Below are positions 26,553 through 35,450 of a DNA stretch of 64,000 nucleotides, piece after piece (position 1 is the first letter of the stretch; each line of letters opens with the position of its first letter). Origin of the DNA: Brevundimonas sp. UBA5866 (GTDB lineage Bacteria; Pseudomonadota; Alphaproteobacteria; Caulobacterales; Caulobacteraceae); assembly GCF_002432125.1 (NCBI RefSeq), contig NZ_DJFS01000079.1:31878-95877 (forward strand), read 5' to 3'. The position numbers were made by a program, and so were the translations under genes. Under the pieces are notes generated by a model that saw only the letters and a list, made by a program, of their open reading frames with translations, had not been told where the DNA came from and ran no database searches.

Positions 26553-27071
26553 TTACTGCGCCGGACGAATTTCGGCTACCACCAATCCTTTAGGCCCCTC
26601 GGCAAAACGCACGTCCACGGCGTCACCCGGCAGAAGGTCCTCAAGGCCATTGCGGCGAAGCGTCTCGACGTGGACGAAAATGTCGCCCTCGGCGCTATTG
26701 CGTACGACGAATCCGTAGCCCTTGGTTCGGTTGAACCATTTCACGACGGCCGGCTCCATCTCGCCGATAGGCGTGGCAGCGACGCCGCTACGTTGGATCA
26801 GCGGTCGTTGCGGGCGCGGTTCGGCCACAGGCTCAGCCAGATCGATAATGGTTACGACCTGCCAGCCTTTGGCTCTGCGCGCGCACTCGATGCTGATGCG
26901 GGCGCCCTCTTCCGCGTCTTCACGGCCCAAATCCCTCAGGCTCGTGACGTGCAGCAGGACATCCTTTTGATCGGTTATGCTGGGGTCATCGGGCACGATG
27001 AAACCGTACCCCTTCCCCGGATCAAACCATTTCACGCGCCCCTCGACGCGAACGGTATCGTTTTCTTCCAT
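26553..27071 (-). CDS. Double cold-shock-domain protein
   Basis: The 172-residue protein has two cold-shock domains joined by a linker. Domain 1 is at about residues 6-65 (VKWFDPGKGYGFIVPDD, KDVLLHVTSLRDLG). Domain 2 is at about 107-170 (VVKWFNRTKGYGFVV, DIFVHVETLRRNG). Each keeps the RNP1-type GYGF and an RNP2-type strand, so single-stranded nucleic-acid binding is expected. Two-domain CSPs of this kind are typical of Caulobacter relatives. I prefer the ATG at 27071 (MEENDTVRV); an upstream TTG at 27107 is possible. Confidence 0.9.
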   Translation of the reverse strand: MEENDTVRVEGRVKWFDPGKGYGFIVPDDPSITDQKDVLLHVTSLRDLGREDAEEGARISIECARRAKGWQVVTIIDLAEPVAEPRPQRPLIQRSGVAATPIGEMEPAVVKWFNRTKGYGFVVRNSAEGDIFVHVETLRRNGLEDLLPGDAVDVRFAEGPKGLVVAEIRPAQ

Positions 27072-27300
27072 CCCCACGGACCCAAGCAAAGCAGACAAGG
27101 TGTTCAATCTTAGCGAGAAGCTTCAGTTGAACGAACACCGAAACGTAACACAAATTAAGTGTCTCGCAGAGTGAAAAATGATTCTTTTGCACCGTTGTTA
27201 TTTAAAACTCTACCAGAACGCGCATGGCGAAACAGTAAGAGTCCGCATCAAGGTGCAGAAAAATCAATATTTTGGGGAGGGTTTTATGAAAAGCTCCGCG

Positions 27301-27375
27301 TGGCAGTCCCTAGGGGAATCGAACCCCTCTTTTCAGGTTGAAAACCTGACGTCCTAACCGATAGACGAAGGGACC
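27301..27375 (-). tRNA. tRNA-Glu (anticodon UUC)
   Basis: The 75-nt tRNA on the minus strand begins GGTCCCTTCGTCTATCGG and has anticodon loop TTTTCAA with TTC. The T arm is GGTTCGATTCC, with an acceptor stem and encoded GCCA. Confidence 0.96.
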
Positions 27376-27487
27376 GCGGCGCGAACGAGTGGCTTGATAG
27401 TTGCCATTTTCGTGGATGGCAACCTGCCTCAAACGATTTTCTGTATTTTTTTTCAAAGACCTGCGGGTGCCGAGCCCTTTCGGCCTG

Positions 27488-29293
27488 CTAGGAACTCATT
27501 CGGGGGTCGGCAACATCCTCGATCTCGAGCTGGACGCCGCGCCGACCGTTCCAGTCATCGGCTTTCAGGCGCCCAGACACGCACAGCCCGCCCTGACCAG
27601 ACAGCAGGGTCTGGCCAAGCGGCAGGTCCGCACAGCGCCAGGCGATCGCGCGTACCGATGCACCATCCGGCCCGACCAGACGGCAGCGTACGTGCCCTCC
27701 GTTCATGGCCATTGGCTCACGGACCTGCATATGTTCGAACGCAAAAACAGGTTCGGGATTGGCAGGACCATAGGGTGCCAGCTGCTCGAAACTTTCGAAC
27801 AGGTCGCGGGTGGCCGAGCGCGCATCGATGAGGGCATCGATCTCAACCCAGTCCATAGCAATCGCGGCTTCCTGCTCTCCTGAAAGAGCTTCATTCAGAT
27901 AGTCGCGAAGAACATCCAGCTTGTCGCTTTCGACCGTCAGGCCCGCGGCCATCGCGTGCCCTCCTCCCGCAATGAGGACGCCCGCTTCCCATGCCTTTTG
28001 TACGGCGCGGCCAAGGTTCATGCCCTGCTGGGAGCGCCCCGAGCCCTTGCCGATCCCGCTGACTGGATCCAGACCGATAACGACCACAGGTTTGCGCCAA
28101 CGTTCGCGCAGACGTCCCGCGACAATACCGACAACGCCGGGGTGCCAGTCTTCATCGCCCACAACAACACAGGCGGAATCATCCTGATGGGCACCCGTCG
28201 CCTCAACGCGTCGGATGGCCTGTTCCGTTACATCGGCCTCAACGTCGCGGCGCGCACGGTTCAGCATGTCCAGCTCTTCGGCCAGCATTGCGGCCTCTCG
28301 CGGATCATCAGTGGATAGCAGCTGCGCGCCCAGATCGGACTTTCCGATTCTGCCGCCCGCATTGATCCGTGGCCCAAGAACGAAGCCTATGGTTTGCGAC
28401 TTGGCTTCGCCGGTTTCCGATCCTGCGGCACGCATCAGGGCAGCCAGACCGGGATTGCGCCACGCCGAAAGGGTTTTCAGACCCAAACCGGCCAAGGCAC
28501 GGTTGAAGCCGGTCAACCGTGTGACGTCGCAAATGGCCCCCATCGCCGCCAGGTCCAGCCATTGGCGGATATCCGGTTCAGGCGTGTTGGCGAACAGTCC
28601 ACGGCGACGGCCTTCGCGGTTCAGAGCTGCCAGAAGCACGAAGACCACGCCCGCCGCCGCCAGATTCCCCTGCCCTGACGGACACCCCGGCCTGTTGGGA
28701 TTGACCACAGCCAGACACTGGGGTGGCTCTTCGCGCATCATGTGGTGGTCGATGACCACGACTTTCAGACCGATACTGGCCGCATGGGCGACGGCTTCAT
28801 TGGCGGCGGCCCCACAGTCCACTGTGATCACCAGGTCCGCGCCACTGGCCTTCAACCTGTCAAAGGCGGGCGCGCTGGGCCCATAGCCTTCCTTCAGCCT
28901 GTCCGGCACATAGATAGGAAGATCGGCACCGATGGACCGGAACCAGCGCACCAGCAGGGCGGCACTGGATGCACCATCGACGTCGTAGTCGGCAAAGACG
29001 TGGATGCTTTCATTGGCTTCGAGAGCGTCCAGAATCGCATTGGCGGCCTTGTCCATATCCATGAAGCTGGATGGATCGGGGAACAGCGCCCGCAACGTCG
29101 GTGTCAGAAAGTTCTGCCCTTCCTCCGGCCCGACCCCGCGCGAGGCCAGGGCGCGCGAAAGCGCCTCACCCAATCCGAGTGACTGCATATGTGCGCGGGT
29201 GACCGCAGGATCGGCCGGGCGCATTCGCCAAGCGCGCCCCGACAACGAGCGGCTGAAGCCCAGAAACGACGAAGGTGTCAGATCATCCGCCAT
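27488..29293 (-). CDS. recJ: Single-stranded-DNA-specific exonuclease RecJ
   Basis: The 601-residue protein has DHH-phosphoesterase motifs: FADYDVDGASSAALL (motif I), VITVDCGAA (motif II), VVVIDHHMM (DHH, motif III) and NPNRPGCP. The DHHA1 domain carries GGGHAMAAGLTV and GRIGKSD. A C-terminal OB fold follows (EPVFAFEHMQVREPMAMNGGHVR). RecJ degrades 5' ssDNA in recombination and mismatch repair. The ATG at 29293 (MADDLTPSS) is taken over a GTG three codons upstream. It is a stand-alone gene downstream of tRNA-Glu on the opposite flank. Confidence 0.95.
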   Translation of the reverse strand: MADDLTPSSFLGFSRSLSGRAWRMRPADPAVTRAHMQSLGLGEALSRALASRGVGPEEGQNFLTPTLRALFPDPSSFMDMDKAANAILDALEANESIHVFADYDVDGASSAALLVRWFRSIGADLPIYVPDRLKEGYGPSAPAFDRLKASGADLVITVDCGAAANEAVAHAASIGLKVVVIDHHMMREEPPQCLAVVNPNRPGCPSGQGNLAAAGVVFVLLAALNREGRRRGLFANTPEPDIRQWLDLAAMGAICDVTRLTGFNRALAGLGLKTLSAWRNPGLAALMRAAGSETGEAKSQTIGFVLGPRINAGGRIGKSDLGAQLLSTDDPREAAMLAEELDMLNRARRDVEADVTEQAIRRVEATGAHQDDSACVVVGDEDWHPGVVGIVAGRLRERWRKPVVVIGLDPVSGIGKGSGRSQQGMNLGRAVQKAWEAGVLIAGGGHAMAAGLTVESDKLDVLRDYLNEALSGEQEAAIAMDWVEIDALIDARSATRDLFESFEQLAPYGPANPEPVFAFEHMQVREPMAMNGGHVRCRLVGPDGASVRAIAWRCADLPLGQTLLSGQGGLCVSGRLKADDWNGRRGVQLEIEDVADPRMSS

Positions 29294-29414
29294 AGCGGTC
29301 ACGCATTATCCTTTGATCCGGGGCAAGCGCCACAGAACGACAGGGCTCAAGGCGACGCTGATTCTAGGAAGAACATAAGATGGCGTCACTATCGGACGCA
29401 CCACGGTTGCTCGC

Positions 29415-29861
29415 CTAACGAAGCGAGCGATCGATAGGTGGCGGAGCCTTGGCGCGCTGCCTCAGGGATTCGGCAAAGGCTTCGATCTGTGCAGGGGTGT
29501 CGGCCGTGGGAATGGAGACTTGATCACGCGCCAGACGTTCGCGGATCTGAGCCACATATTGGTCCGCGCTCTCGGTCAAGGCCCAGTCGATGGCGGCGAC
29601 CTGCGTCTCCAGTGCGGACTGCGACTGCTGCAGCTGGCCGACAGACGAGCGCACATAGGCGGCGTCGGGCACATTTACCGGAGCGGCCGGAAAGTCTTCC
29701 AGGCGGGGATAGTCACGCTTCTCCGCAACAATCTGTTCGATACGCGGCGTCAGCGGAGACGAAGATTCGGATGTCGGATTCGTCGCACAGGCCGCCACTG
29801 CGCCGCACCCTGCGACAACAGCGATCGTTCGAAGCGAGATTTTCACAAGATACGCGTTCAT
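29415..29861 (-). CDS. Small lipoprotein, function unknown
   Basis: The 148-residue protein has a signal peptide and lipobox VAAC (MNAYLVKISLRTIAVVAGCG AVAAC). A Ser-rich linker and a mainly helical, Gln-rich segment follow (SVGQLQQSQSALETQV), with a proline tail. I do not recognise a named family. GGTGAA precedes the ATG at 29861. It is divergent from phaC across 74 bases, and the recJ gene lies 121 bases beyond its 3' end on the same strand. Confidence 0.7.
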   Translation of the reverse strand: MNAYLVKISLRTIAVVAGCGAVAACATNPTSESSSPLTPRIEQIVAEKRDYPRLEDFPAAPVNVPDAAYVRSSVGQLQQSQSALETQVAAIDWALTESADQYVAQIRERLARDQVSIPTADTPAQIEAFAESLRQRAKAPPPIDRSLR

Positions 29862-29935
29862 TTCACCCACCGATATATGCCAACATGTGGACGCGAGGAA
29901 GGCGCGAGACACTTTCGTGCCCAAGGAGGACGGAA

Positions 29936-31903
29936 ATGGCCAAACCCGTGACGCCCACCACGACCAAAAAGACCGCGCCCAAGGCCGCGTCAAAAACGGC
30001 GTCAAAGCCTAAACCGGCAACCAAGCCGAAAGCCTCGTCCAAGCCGAAAGTCGCGGCACAAGAAGCCCATACAGCATCCGCTGATCCTTCGCCCCAGACC
30101 TCTGCCAAAGCTGAAAAGGATCATGGCAGCGGCTTCGGAGCCGAGCAGTTGCAGCAGATAGAGCAGTTGTCGCTCAACCTCGCCAAGGCTGCGATGCTGG
30201 CCCAGTCTGCGGTTGCCGAGGCCGCCCTGTCCCAGGCCGACCGCCCGGCGGCCTTGAGTGCGGATCCCTTCAACGTCACCCCCGCGATGGGGGCCGTCAT
30301 GACCAGTCTGGCCGCCAAGCCCGACAAGCTGTTTCAGGCCCAGGCCGATCTGTTCGGGCGATATATGAACCTGTGGTCCTCCGCCACGCGTCGCGCCTGG
30401 GGACAGCCGGATGATGAGCCTACCCCCGCGGACAAGCGGTTCCGCGACCCAGCATGGTCTGAAAATCCGCTCTTTGACATGATGCGCCAGTCCTATCTGA
30501 CGACAGCCGACTGGATGAACAATCTTGTCGCCAGCGCCGATGACATCGACCCTAAGGTCAAGCGCCAGGCCCAGTTCTTTACGCGCCTGCTGACCGATGC
30601 GCTGTCACCGTCGAACTTTCTCGCCTCCAATCCCGTCGCGCTCAAGGCTTTGGCCGAGACGAACGGCGAGTCTCTGGTTCGTGGCATGCAGAACTTTGCC
30701 ACCGACCTTGAAAGAGGGCGTGGCCGTCTCTCAATCCGTCAAAGCGATGACAGCGGTTTTGAGGTTGGGGTCAATGTCGCCACCGCACCGGGACAAGTGG
30801 TCTGGCGTGACGAACTGTTCGAGCTGCTTCAATACGAACCGGCGACCGCGCAACAACACGCCATTCCGTTGCTGATCTTCCCGCCGTGGATCAACAAATT
30901 CTACATTCTGGATCTGCAGCCCACCAACTCTATGGTGCGCTGGCTGACGGCGCAGGGCTTCAGCGTATTTGTCTGTTCCTGGGTAAATCCAGACAGGGAC
31001 AAGGCCCATTTCAACTTCGACGACTATCTTGAAAAAGGCATCTACCGCGCCGTCGAAAAGGTTTTGGAGCAGACCGGCCAGACCAAGGTGAATACCGTCG
31101 GCTATTGCATCGGCGGCACCTTGTTGGGCGCAGCCCTCGCCCATGCCGCCGCCAAGAAGGACGCGCGCATCAACAGCGCTACCTTCTTTGCCGCCCAACA
31201 TGATTTCGCCGAGGCGGGCGATCTCACCCTCTTTACCGACGAGCATTGGCTGGCCGAGATCGAGCGCCAGATGGACGATGCCGGCGGTGTTCTGCCCGGC
31301 GCGGCTATGGCCGACACCTTCAATGCCCTTCGCGGGAACGATCTTATCTGGTCGTTCTTCGTGTCGAACTATCTGATGGGCAAATCTCCGCAGCCATTCG
31401 ATCTGCTGGCGTGGAACGCGGACCAGACCCGCATGCCCAAGACCCTCCATCTGGAGTATCTGCGCAAGATGTATGGCCAGAATGCCCTGGCCAAGGGCGA
31501 GATGCAGATGGGCGGGGTGAAGATAGACCTGTCACGCGTAAAGATACCCGTCTATTTCCAGGCCAGCCGCGAGGATCATATTGCGCCTATGCGCTCGGTC
31601 TACCGTTCGGCGCGTCTGTTCGGCGGCCCCACCACCTTCACGCTGGCCGGTTCGGGCCATATCGCGGGCGTCATCAATCATCCGGATGCTGCGAAATATC
31701 AGCACTGGATCAATCCCGCGCTTCCCGAAACAGTCGAAGAGTGGCAAGCCGGCGCCGAACAGCGCCCCGGCAGCTGGTGGCCGCACTGGGCCGCATGGCT
31801 GGCGGGTCATTCCGGTAACATGGTCGAAGCCCGCAATCCCGAGCGCGGGCCTCTGCCCCCTATCGAGCCAGCACCCGGCTCATACGTTAAGGTAAAGTCT
31901 TGA
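29936..31903 (+). CDS. phaC: Class I poly(R)-hydroxyalkanoate synthase PhaC
   Basis: The 655-residue PHA polymerase has its catalytic nucleophile Cys391 in GYCIGG, general-base Asp547 in REDHIAP, and His575 in SGHIAGVINHP. The spacing matches the known class I triad. The conserved PPWINKFYILDL and SWVNPD blocks are present. It polymerises 3-hydroxyacyl-CoA into storage granules. AAGGAGGA precedes the ATG at 29936; the longer frame from 29438 is antisense to the lipoprotein gene. An odd feature is a Lys/Ala/Pro-rich tail of about 45 residues at the N-terminus. No phaA or phaB is adjacent. Confidence 0.95.
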   Translation: MAKPVTPTTTKKTAPKAASKTASKPKPATKPKASSKPKVAAQEAHTASADPSPQTSAKAEKDHGSGFGAEQLQQIEQLSLNLAKAAMLAQSAVAEAALSQADRPAALSADPFNVTPAMGAVMTSLAAKPDKLFQAQADLFGRYMNLWSSATRRAWGQPDDEPTPADKRFRDPAWSENPLFDMMRQSYLTTADWMNNLVASADDIDPKVKRQAQFFTRLLTDALSPSNFLASNPVALKALAETNGESLVRGMQNFATDLERGRGRLSIRQSDDSGFEVGVNVATAPGQVVWRDELFELLQYEPATAQQHAIPLLIFPPWINKFYILDLQPTNSMVRWLTAQGFSVFVCSWVNPDRDKAHFNFDDYLEKGIYRAVEKVLEQTGQTKVNTVGYCIGGTLLGAALAHAAAKKDARINSATFFAAQHDFAEAGDLTLFTDEHWLAEIERQMDDAGGVLPGAAMADTFNALRGNDLIWSFFVSNYLMGKSPQPFDLLAWNADQTRMPKTLHLEYLRKMYGQNALAKGEMQMGGVKIDLSRVKIPVYFQASREDHIAPMRSVYRSARLFGGPTTFTLAGSGHIAGVINHPDAAKYQHWINPALPETVEEWQAGAEQRPGSWWPHWAAWLAGHSGNMVEARNPERGPLPPIEPAPGSYVKVKS

Positions 31904-32280
31904 TGCGTCTCGAACCCAATGCCCTGTTGGCGGTCACTACGGGCTGTTCACTGGGGCTGTTGATCGGCAGTGCGGCCATTTTCGGTGAACCGGGCCTGCT
32001 TTTGAAATATGTGCTGATCGCGATAGTCGTTACGGCAGTATTTCCGCCGATGAATAATTTCATGCGTCGTCGCATGGGTTTGCCTACCAACGCGATCATC
32101 ACGCTGGAGTCACCCAAATCCGCACTATGGGCCACGCTCTACCCGGGCATGATCACCTTGCTGGCCCTGATCCCGATGTTCTGGACCGGCCGCGATTTTG
32201 GCCTGCTGGTGATTATTGGCGCAGTCTGGTTTGGCGGCACGATCAGTTCGGCCTTGGTGGCCCGAAAGAATGCCCACTAA
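31903..32280 (+). CDS. Small membrane protein after phaC
   Basis: The 125-residue protein has four predicted membrane helices: LLAVTTGCSLGLLIGSAAIFG, LLLKYVLIAIVVTAVF, ALWATLYPGMITLLALIPMFW and FGLLVIIGAVWFGGTISSALV. A basic RRRMGLP loop lies between helices 2 and 3. No family is recognised. Its ATG overlaps the phaC stop (TGATG), so it is translationally coupled to phaC. A granule role is not implied by anything in the sequence. A strong terminator follows. Confidence 0.75.
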   Translation: MRLEPNALLAVTTGCSLGLLIGSAAIFGEPGLLLKYVLIAIVVTAVFPPMNNFMRRRMGLPTNAIITLESPKSALWATLYPGMITLLALIPMFWTGRDFGLLVIIGAVWFGGTISSALVARKNAH

Positions 32281-32284
32281 AGCA

Positions 32285-32315
32285 AAACCCCGGAGGATAT
32301 GACCTCCGGGGTTTT
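32285..32315 (+). terminator. Bidirectional terminator between phaC operon and ctaA
   Basis: AAACCCCGGAGG and CCTCCGGGGTTT form a 12-bp perfect stem ending in a TTTTT run on the plus side and TTTTGC on the minus side. It serves both the phaC operon and convergent ctaA. Confidence 0.9.
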
Positions 32316-32325
32316 TCATTTCAGG

Positions 32326-33384
32326 TCAGGTACGCGGGCCCGATTTGAAGATCCGCGGGCGCGAACGGCGCACCAGCCAGAGATTCAACGTTGCCAGACC
32401 CAACACCAGAGCCGCCATAGCCTGGTGCAGGACCCCAAGGGTGAGAGGTACCGCGTGCATCAAGGTGGCGATGCCAAGAAGGGCCTGCCCCCAGATGGCC
32501 GCAGCCAGCGCCAGAGCCGACGCGCCGGAACCTTCCGCAAGCCGCCAGCGCCATGCGTTCACGGCATAAAGTGTCGCAAATAACAGCAGCCCATAGGCCA
32601 CCATGCGGTGATTGAACTGCACAAGACCCTGATCATGCAGGAAGGCCAGACCGCCCGCGCTCCATTCCACAGGCGGGAATACAGCGCCGTTCATCAGCGG
32701 CCAGTCAGTATAGACCATTCCGGCCTTGGCACCGGCAACAAGCGCGCCCAGCAGACATTGCAGGAAGACAACTACCAGAAGGGCTGTCGCTCCAATCGTC
32801 CAACTGCGCGGGGCGCGGTTGAACTGTTGCCCGGACCATGCTTCCAGACCCGTCCAGATCAGGGCGGAGAAGATGATAAAGGCCAGACCCAGGTGAACCG
32901 CCAGACGCTCGGGCGCGACATCGACCCTCTCGCTGAGGCCCGAGCTGACCATCCACCAGCCGATCAGACCTTGCAGGCCGCCCAGCCCCAGCAGCACCAC
33001 ACTGCGCCACACAAGGCGGCGGGGCATTATCTTGAACACAACGAATATCAGGAAGGGCAGTGCAAAGACGACACCGATCAAACGGCCAATCACGCGATGC
33101 AGCCATTCCCACCAGAAAATGCCCTGGAACTCCTGCAGGGACATACCGGCATTGACCTGTTGGTACTGGGGAATGGCCTTGTACTTCTCGAAGGCCACCA
33201 TCCACTGCTCGTGGTTCAGCGGCGGGATCGTGCCCATGATGGGCTGCCATTCCGTAATAGACAGGCCAGAACCCGTCAGGCGAGTAACACCGCCCACAAC
33301 GACCATTGCGAACACCAAGGCCGCACAGACATACAGCCAAATCGCGACGGACCGGCTTTGGGTGGTTTCACCAATACGCATCAT
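32326..33384 (-). CDS. ctaA: Heme A synthase CtaA (Cox15)
   Basis: The 352-residue inner-membrane protein has eight predicted helices and the COX15/CtaA pattern: VVVGGVTRLTGSGLSITEWQPIMG, FWWEWLHRVIGRLIG, and the second-half heme ligands VQFNHRMVAYGLL and LHQAMAALVL. It converts heme O to heme A for aa3 oxidase. Two adjacent ATGs (33384, 33381) are alternatives. It converges with the phaC operon; other cox genes are not next to it. Confidence 0.95.
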   Translation of the reverse strand: MMRIGETTQSRSVAIWLYVCAALVFAMVVVGGVTRLTGSGLSITEWQPIMGTIPPLNHEQWMVAFEKYKAIPQYQQVNAGMSLQEFQGIFWWEWLHRVIGRLIGVVFALPFLIFVVFKIMPRRLVWRSVVLLGLGGLQGLIGWWMVSSGLSERVDVAPERLAVHLGLAFIIFSALIWTGLEAWSGQQFNRAPRSWTIGATALLVVVFLQCLLGALVAGAKAGMVYTDWPLMNGAVFPPVEWSAGGLAFLHDQGLVQFNHRMVAYGLLLFATLYAVNAWRWRLAEGSGASALALAAAIWGQALLGIATLMHAVPLTLGVLHQAMAALVLGLATLNLWLVRRSRPRIFKSGPRT

Positions 33385-33521
33385 TCGACGCCTGCTCTTT
33401 GCCCCGATATGGTGACCGTCTATCGTCAGACGGCCCGTACAGGGGTATGCCCCTGACTCGCGGCGATTTCGAGTCGCATTCTTCTTTTAAGCGTCACGGT
33501 TGGTTGAGGAGCGTCAATTTA

Positions 33522-33773
33522 ATGCCCTATGTCGAAGCAGCAGTGACCATTTTCGTCGCCCTGGCGTTGGCTTGGCTGGCTGATCTGATCACCGGACGAC
33601 GCGACTTGCCGGGCTTTGTTATCGTAGCTTTGACGGGTGCGGCAGGCGGTGCTTTTTTGGCGCTGCGTGTTTTCTCGCTGGCGACGATTGATAGCTGGCT
33701 CTGGCCTATGGGCGCTGGCATCGGCGCTGTTGCGGCTATCGTGCTGTATTTTCTGTTCCGGAAACAACGTTGA
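33522..33773 (+). CDS. Small membrane protein (83 aa)
   Basis: This short polytopic protein has three hydrophobic helices: VEAAVTIFVALALAWLADLI, the GFVIVALTGAAGGAFLALRVF stretch, and WPMGAGIGAVAAIVLYFLF. Gly-rich helices and a short RRDLPG loop give it a transglycosylase-associated-protein look, but I do not assign a family. GAGGAG lies 10 bases before the ATG. Its stop overlaps the DUF2842 start. Confidence 0.7.
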   Translation: MPYVEAAVTIFVALALAWLADLITGRRDLPGFVIVALTGAAGGAFLALRVFSLATIDSWLWPMGAGIGAVAAIVLYFLFRKQR

Positions 33774-33976
33774 TGCCCCCTCGCCTACGCCGGTTCGTGG
33801 CCGCAATCGCCGTGCTGGTCTTTCTCGTTTTCTGGGTTTGGGGTGCCGTGACCCTGAACGAGTATCTGCCCGACATTTGGTGGGTGGATATGATCTTCTT
33901 CACCGTGGCCGGTATCGGTTGGGGCTTTCCCCTCATTCCTCTGCTGCGTTGGGCAGAACGCGAAAACCGGAAATAA
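33773..33976 (+). CDS. DUF2842 family membrane protein
   Basis: The 67-residue protein has two membrane helices (FVAAIAVLVFLVFWVWGAV and MIFFTVAGIGWGFPLIPLL). It has the conserved DUF2842 pattern YLPDIWWVDMIFFTVAGIGWG and a C-terminal RWAERENRK. The ATG overlaps the preceding stop (TGATG). It is found in alphaproteobacteria, often beside respiratory-chain assembly genes, as here near ctaA. Confidence 0.8.
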   Translation: MPPRLRRFVAAIAVLVFLVFWVWGAVTLNEYLPDIWWVDMIFFTVAGIGWGFPLIPLLRWAERENRK

Positions 33977-34080
33977 GGCGCGTACATTAGCCGGTGTACA
34001 TACCTTCGGTTGTGCGTCTATAGATACACGCCAATAGCGTAGCTTGCGTAGCCTTCTCACTGAGTCCGTCAGGAGACGCC

Positions 34081-34845
34081 ATGTCCGCACTGGTACGCGC
34101 TGGTTACAGCGATATTGTTCTTCCGCCCATCAATATGGTCCGCCAGATCACGAATGGCCGCAGTCTGTATGACGGCACCATCCGTGGCGTAGGCCTGGAA
34201 TACGGCAACACCGCCCAGCTGCTGGAGCAGCACCCGCTATTCATCGAAGCATGCGAGAACGCACAGGGGCGCTCCGTCATGCATTACCATCGAACGATGA
34301 ACCTGTTTCTGATCATGGTTCTGCATTTCGAGCAGCTGGCTTCACGCGATGTGATCGAGTTCGGCTCATATCGCGGAGGAAGCGCAATCTTCATCGCGAC
34401 CGTGCTCAAGCGGCTTTATCCCGAAGCCAAGGTCTATGCCTGCGACACCTTTGCCGGCATGCCCACGACCGACAAGTCGGTAGATCACCACAGCGAAGGC
34501 GATTTCGCGAACTCCGACGAAGAAGAGATCAAGGATTATGCCCGCTCGATCGGGTTGGATAATCTGGTAACGGTCAAAGGCCTTGTCGAAGAGATCTTTC
34601 CGTCCCGGTTCTCTACGGACCACAGATTCGGTCTGGCCCATATCGATCTCGATATCTACCACCCGATCAAATACATCCAGAATGCGGTCCATCCGTATGT
34701 GACGCCCGGCGTTTACGTCATTTATGACGATGCGACAGCCTCATCCTGCCTAGGGGCAACGCAGGCGGTCGAAGAATGGATCGACGAGCGTGGTGCACGG
34801 TGCGAACAGATCTATCCGCACTTTGTTTTCCGCGCGCATCTGTAG
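34081..34845 (+). CDS. TylF-family O-methyltransferase-like protein
   Basis: The 254-residue class I methyltransferase has DVIEFGSYRGGSAIFIATVL (SAM glycine loop), AKVYACDTFAGMPTTD, the FGLAHIDLDIYHPIKY acidic loop, and the GVYVIYDDATASSCLGATQAVEEW metal-binding region. This is the macrocin O-methyltransferase (TylF) family layout, usually acting on sugars or lipid-linked glycans. GGAG precedes the ATG. It stands alone between a small membrane-protein pair and tRNA-Pro, with no sugar cluster next to it; the hfs cluster is about 8 kb away. Confidence 0.82.
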   Translation: MSALVRAGYSDIVLPPINMVRQITNGRSLYDGTIRGVGLEYGNTAQLLEQHPLFIEACENAQGRSVMHYHRTMNLFLIMVLHFEQLASRDVIEFGSYRGGSAIFIATVLKRLYPEAKVYACDTFAGMPTTDKSVDHHSEGDFANSDEEEIKDYARSIGLDNLVTVKGLVEEIFPSRFSTDHRFGLAHIDLDIYHPIKYIQNAVHPYVTPGVYVIYDDATASSCLGATQAVEEWIDERGARCEQIYPHFVFRAHL

Positions 34846-34860
34846 ATATCGAGCGCAGCA

Positions 34861-34886
34861 AAAAGGGCACCCGAAGGTGCCCTTTT
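34861..34886 (+). terminator. Terminator after TylF-like gene
   Basis: AAAAGGGCACC and GGTGCCCTTTT form an 11-bp perfect stem with a CGAA loop; the right arm ends in TTTT. Confidence 0.9.
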
Positions 34887-34910
34887 CCATGCCAACTCCC
34901 CGAAGGGAAA

Positions 34911-34987
<77 letters not shown>

Positions 34988-35028
34988 AAGGCGCTCCGTA
35001 TAGACGGACCACGCGCACTCCGCAAACC

Positions 35029-35053
35029 AAAAAACGGCTTATGAACAATAAGC
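35029..35053 (-). terminator. Terminator after merR gene
   Basis: On the minus strand GCTTAT and ATAAGC form a short stem followed by CCGTTTTTT, directly past the merR stop. It ends the plsX-fabH-ihfA-merR transcription unit. Confidence 0.7.
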
Positions 35054-35058
35054 TGCGT

Positions 35059-35448
35059 CTAATGGGACAGAACGGCCGCCAAACGGGCCTGCGCGGCCTC
35101 GATCCGCGCCAGCGTCAAAGATAGCTGTTCGCGTGTGACAGCCGACAAGGCGTTGTTTGACGCGGTTCCAGGTGCAGCGATCTGAACAGCTGCACGCGGC
35201 GGCCGCGCCTTCTTGTCTTTATACAGCCGCTCGACGCCCTTGATCGTCATGCCCTCGTCATGGAGCAGGCGCCGGACGTCCTTGAGCAGCTGGATATCCT
35301 CGGGGCGATAGAAACGTCGCCCACCCGCACGCTTCACAGGCTGGATGAAATCCAGCTTGCCCTCCCAGAACCTAAGGACGTGCTGGGGAACCCCCACCTC
35401 GTCTGCGGCTTCGGAAATGGAGCGGAAAGCTTGCGGACTCTTGGACAA
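35059..35448 (-). CDS. MerR-family transcriptional regulator
   Basis: The 129-residue protein has an N-terminal MerR winged helix (FRSISEAADEVGVPQHVLRFWEGK, then RAGGRRFYRPEDIQLLKDVRRLL). A helical region follows with a C-terminal coil (LSLTLARIEAAQARLAAVL). No effector-binding cysteines are seen. It starts at a TTG with GAGG seven bases upstream, and sits 3 bases after the ihfA stop. The ihfA-merR pairing is typical of alphaproteobacteria and its target is unknown. Confidence 0.88.
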   Translation of the reverse strand: MSKSPQAFRSISEAADEVGVPQHVLRFWEGKLDFIQPVKRAGGRRFYRPEDIQLLKDVRRLLHDEGMTIKGVERLYKDKKARPPRAAVQIAAPGTASNNALSAVTREQLSLTLARIEAAQARLAAVLSH

Positions 35449-35450
35449 TC

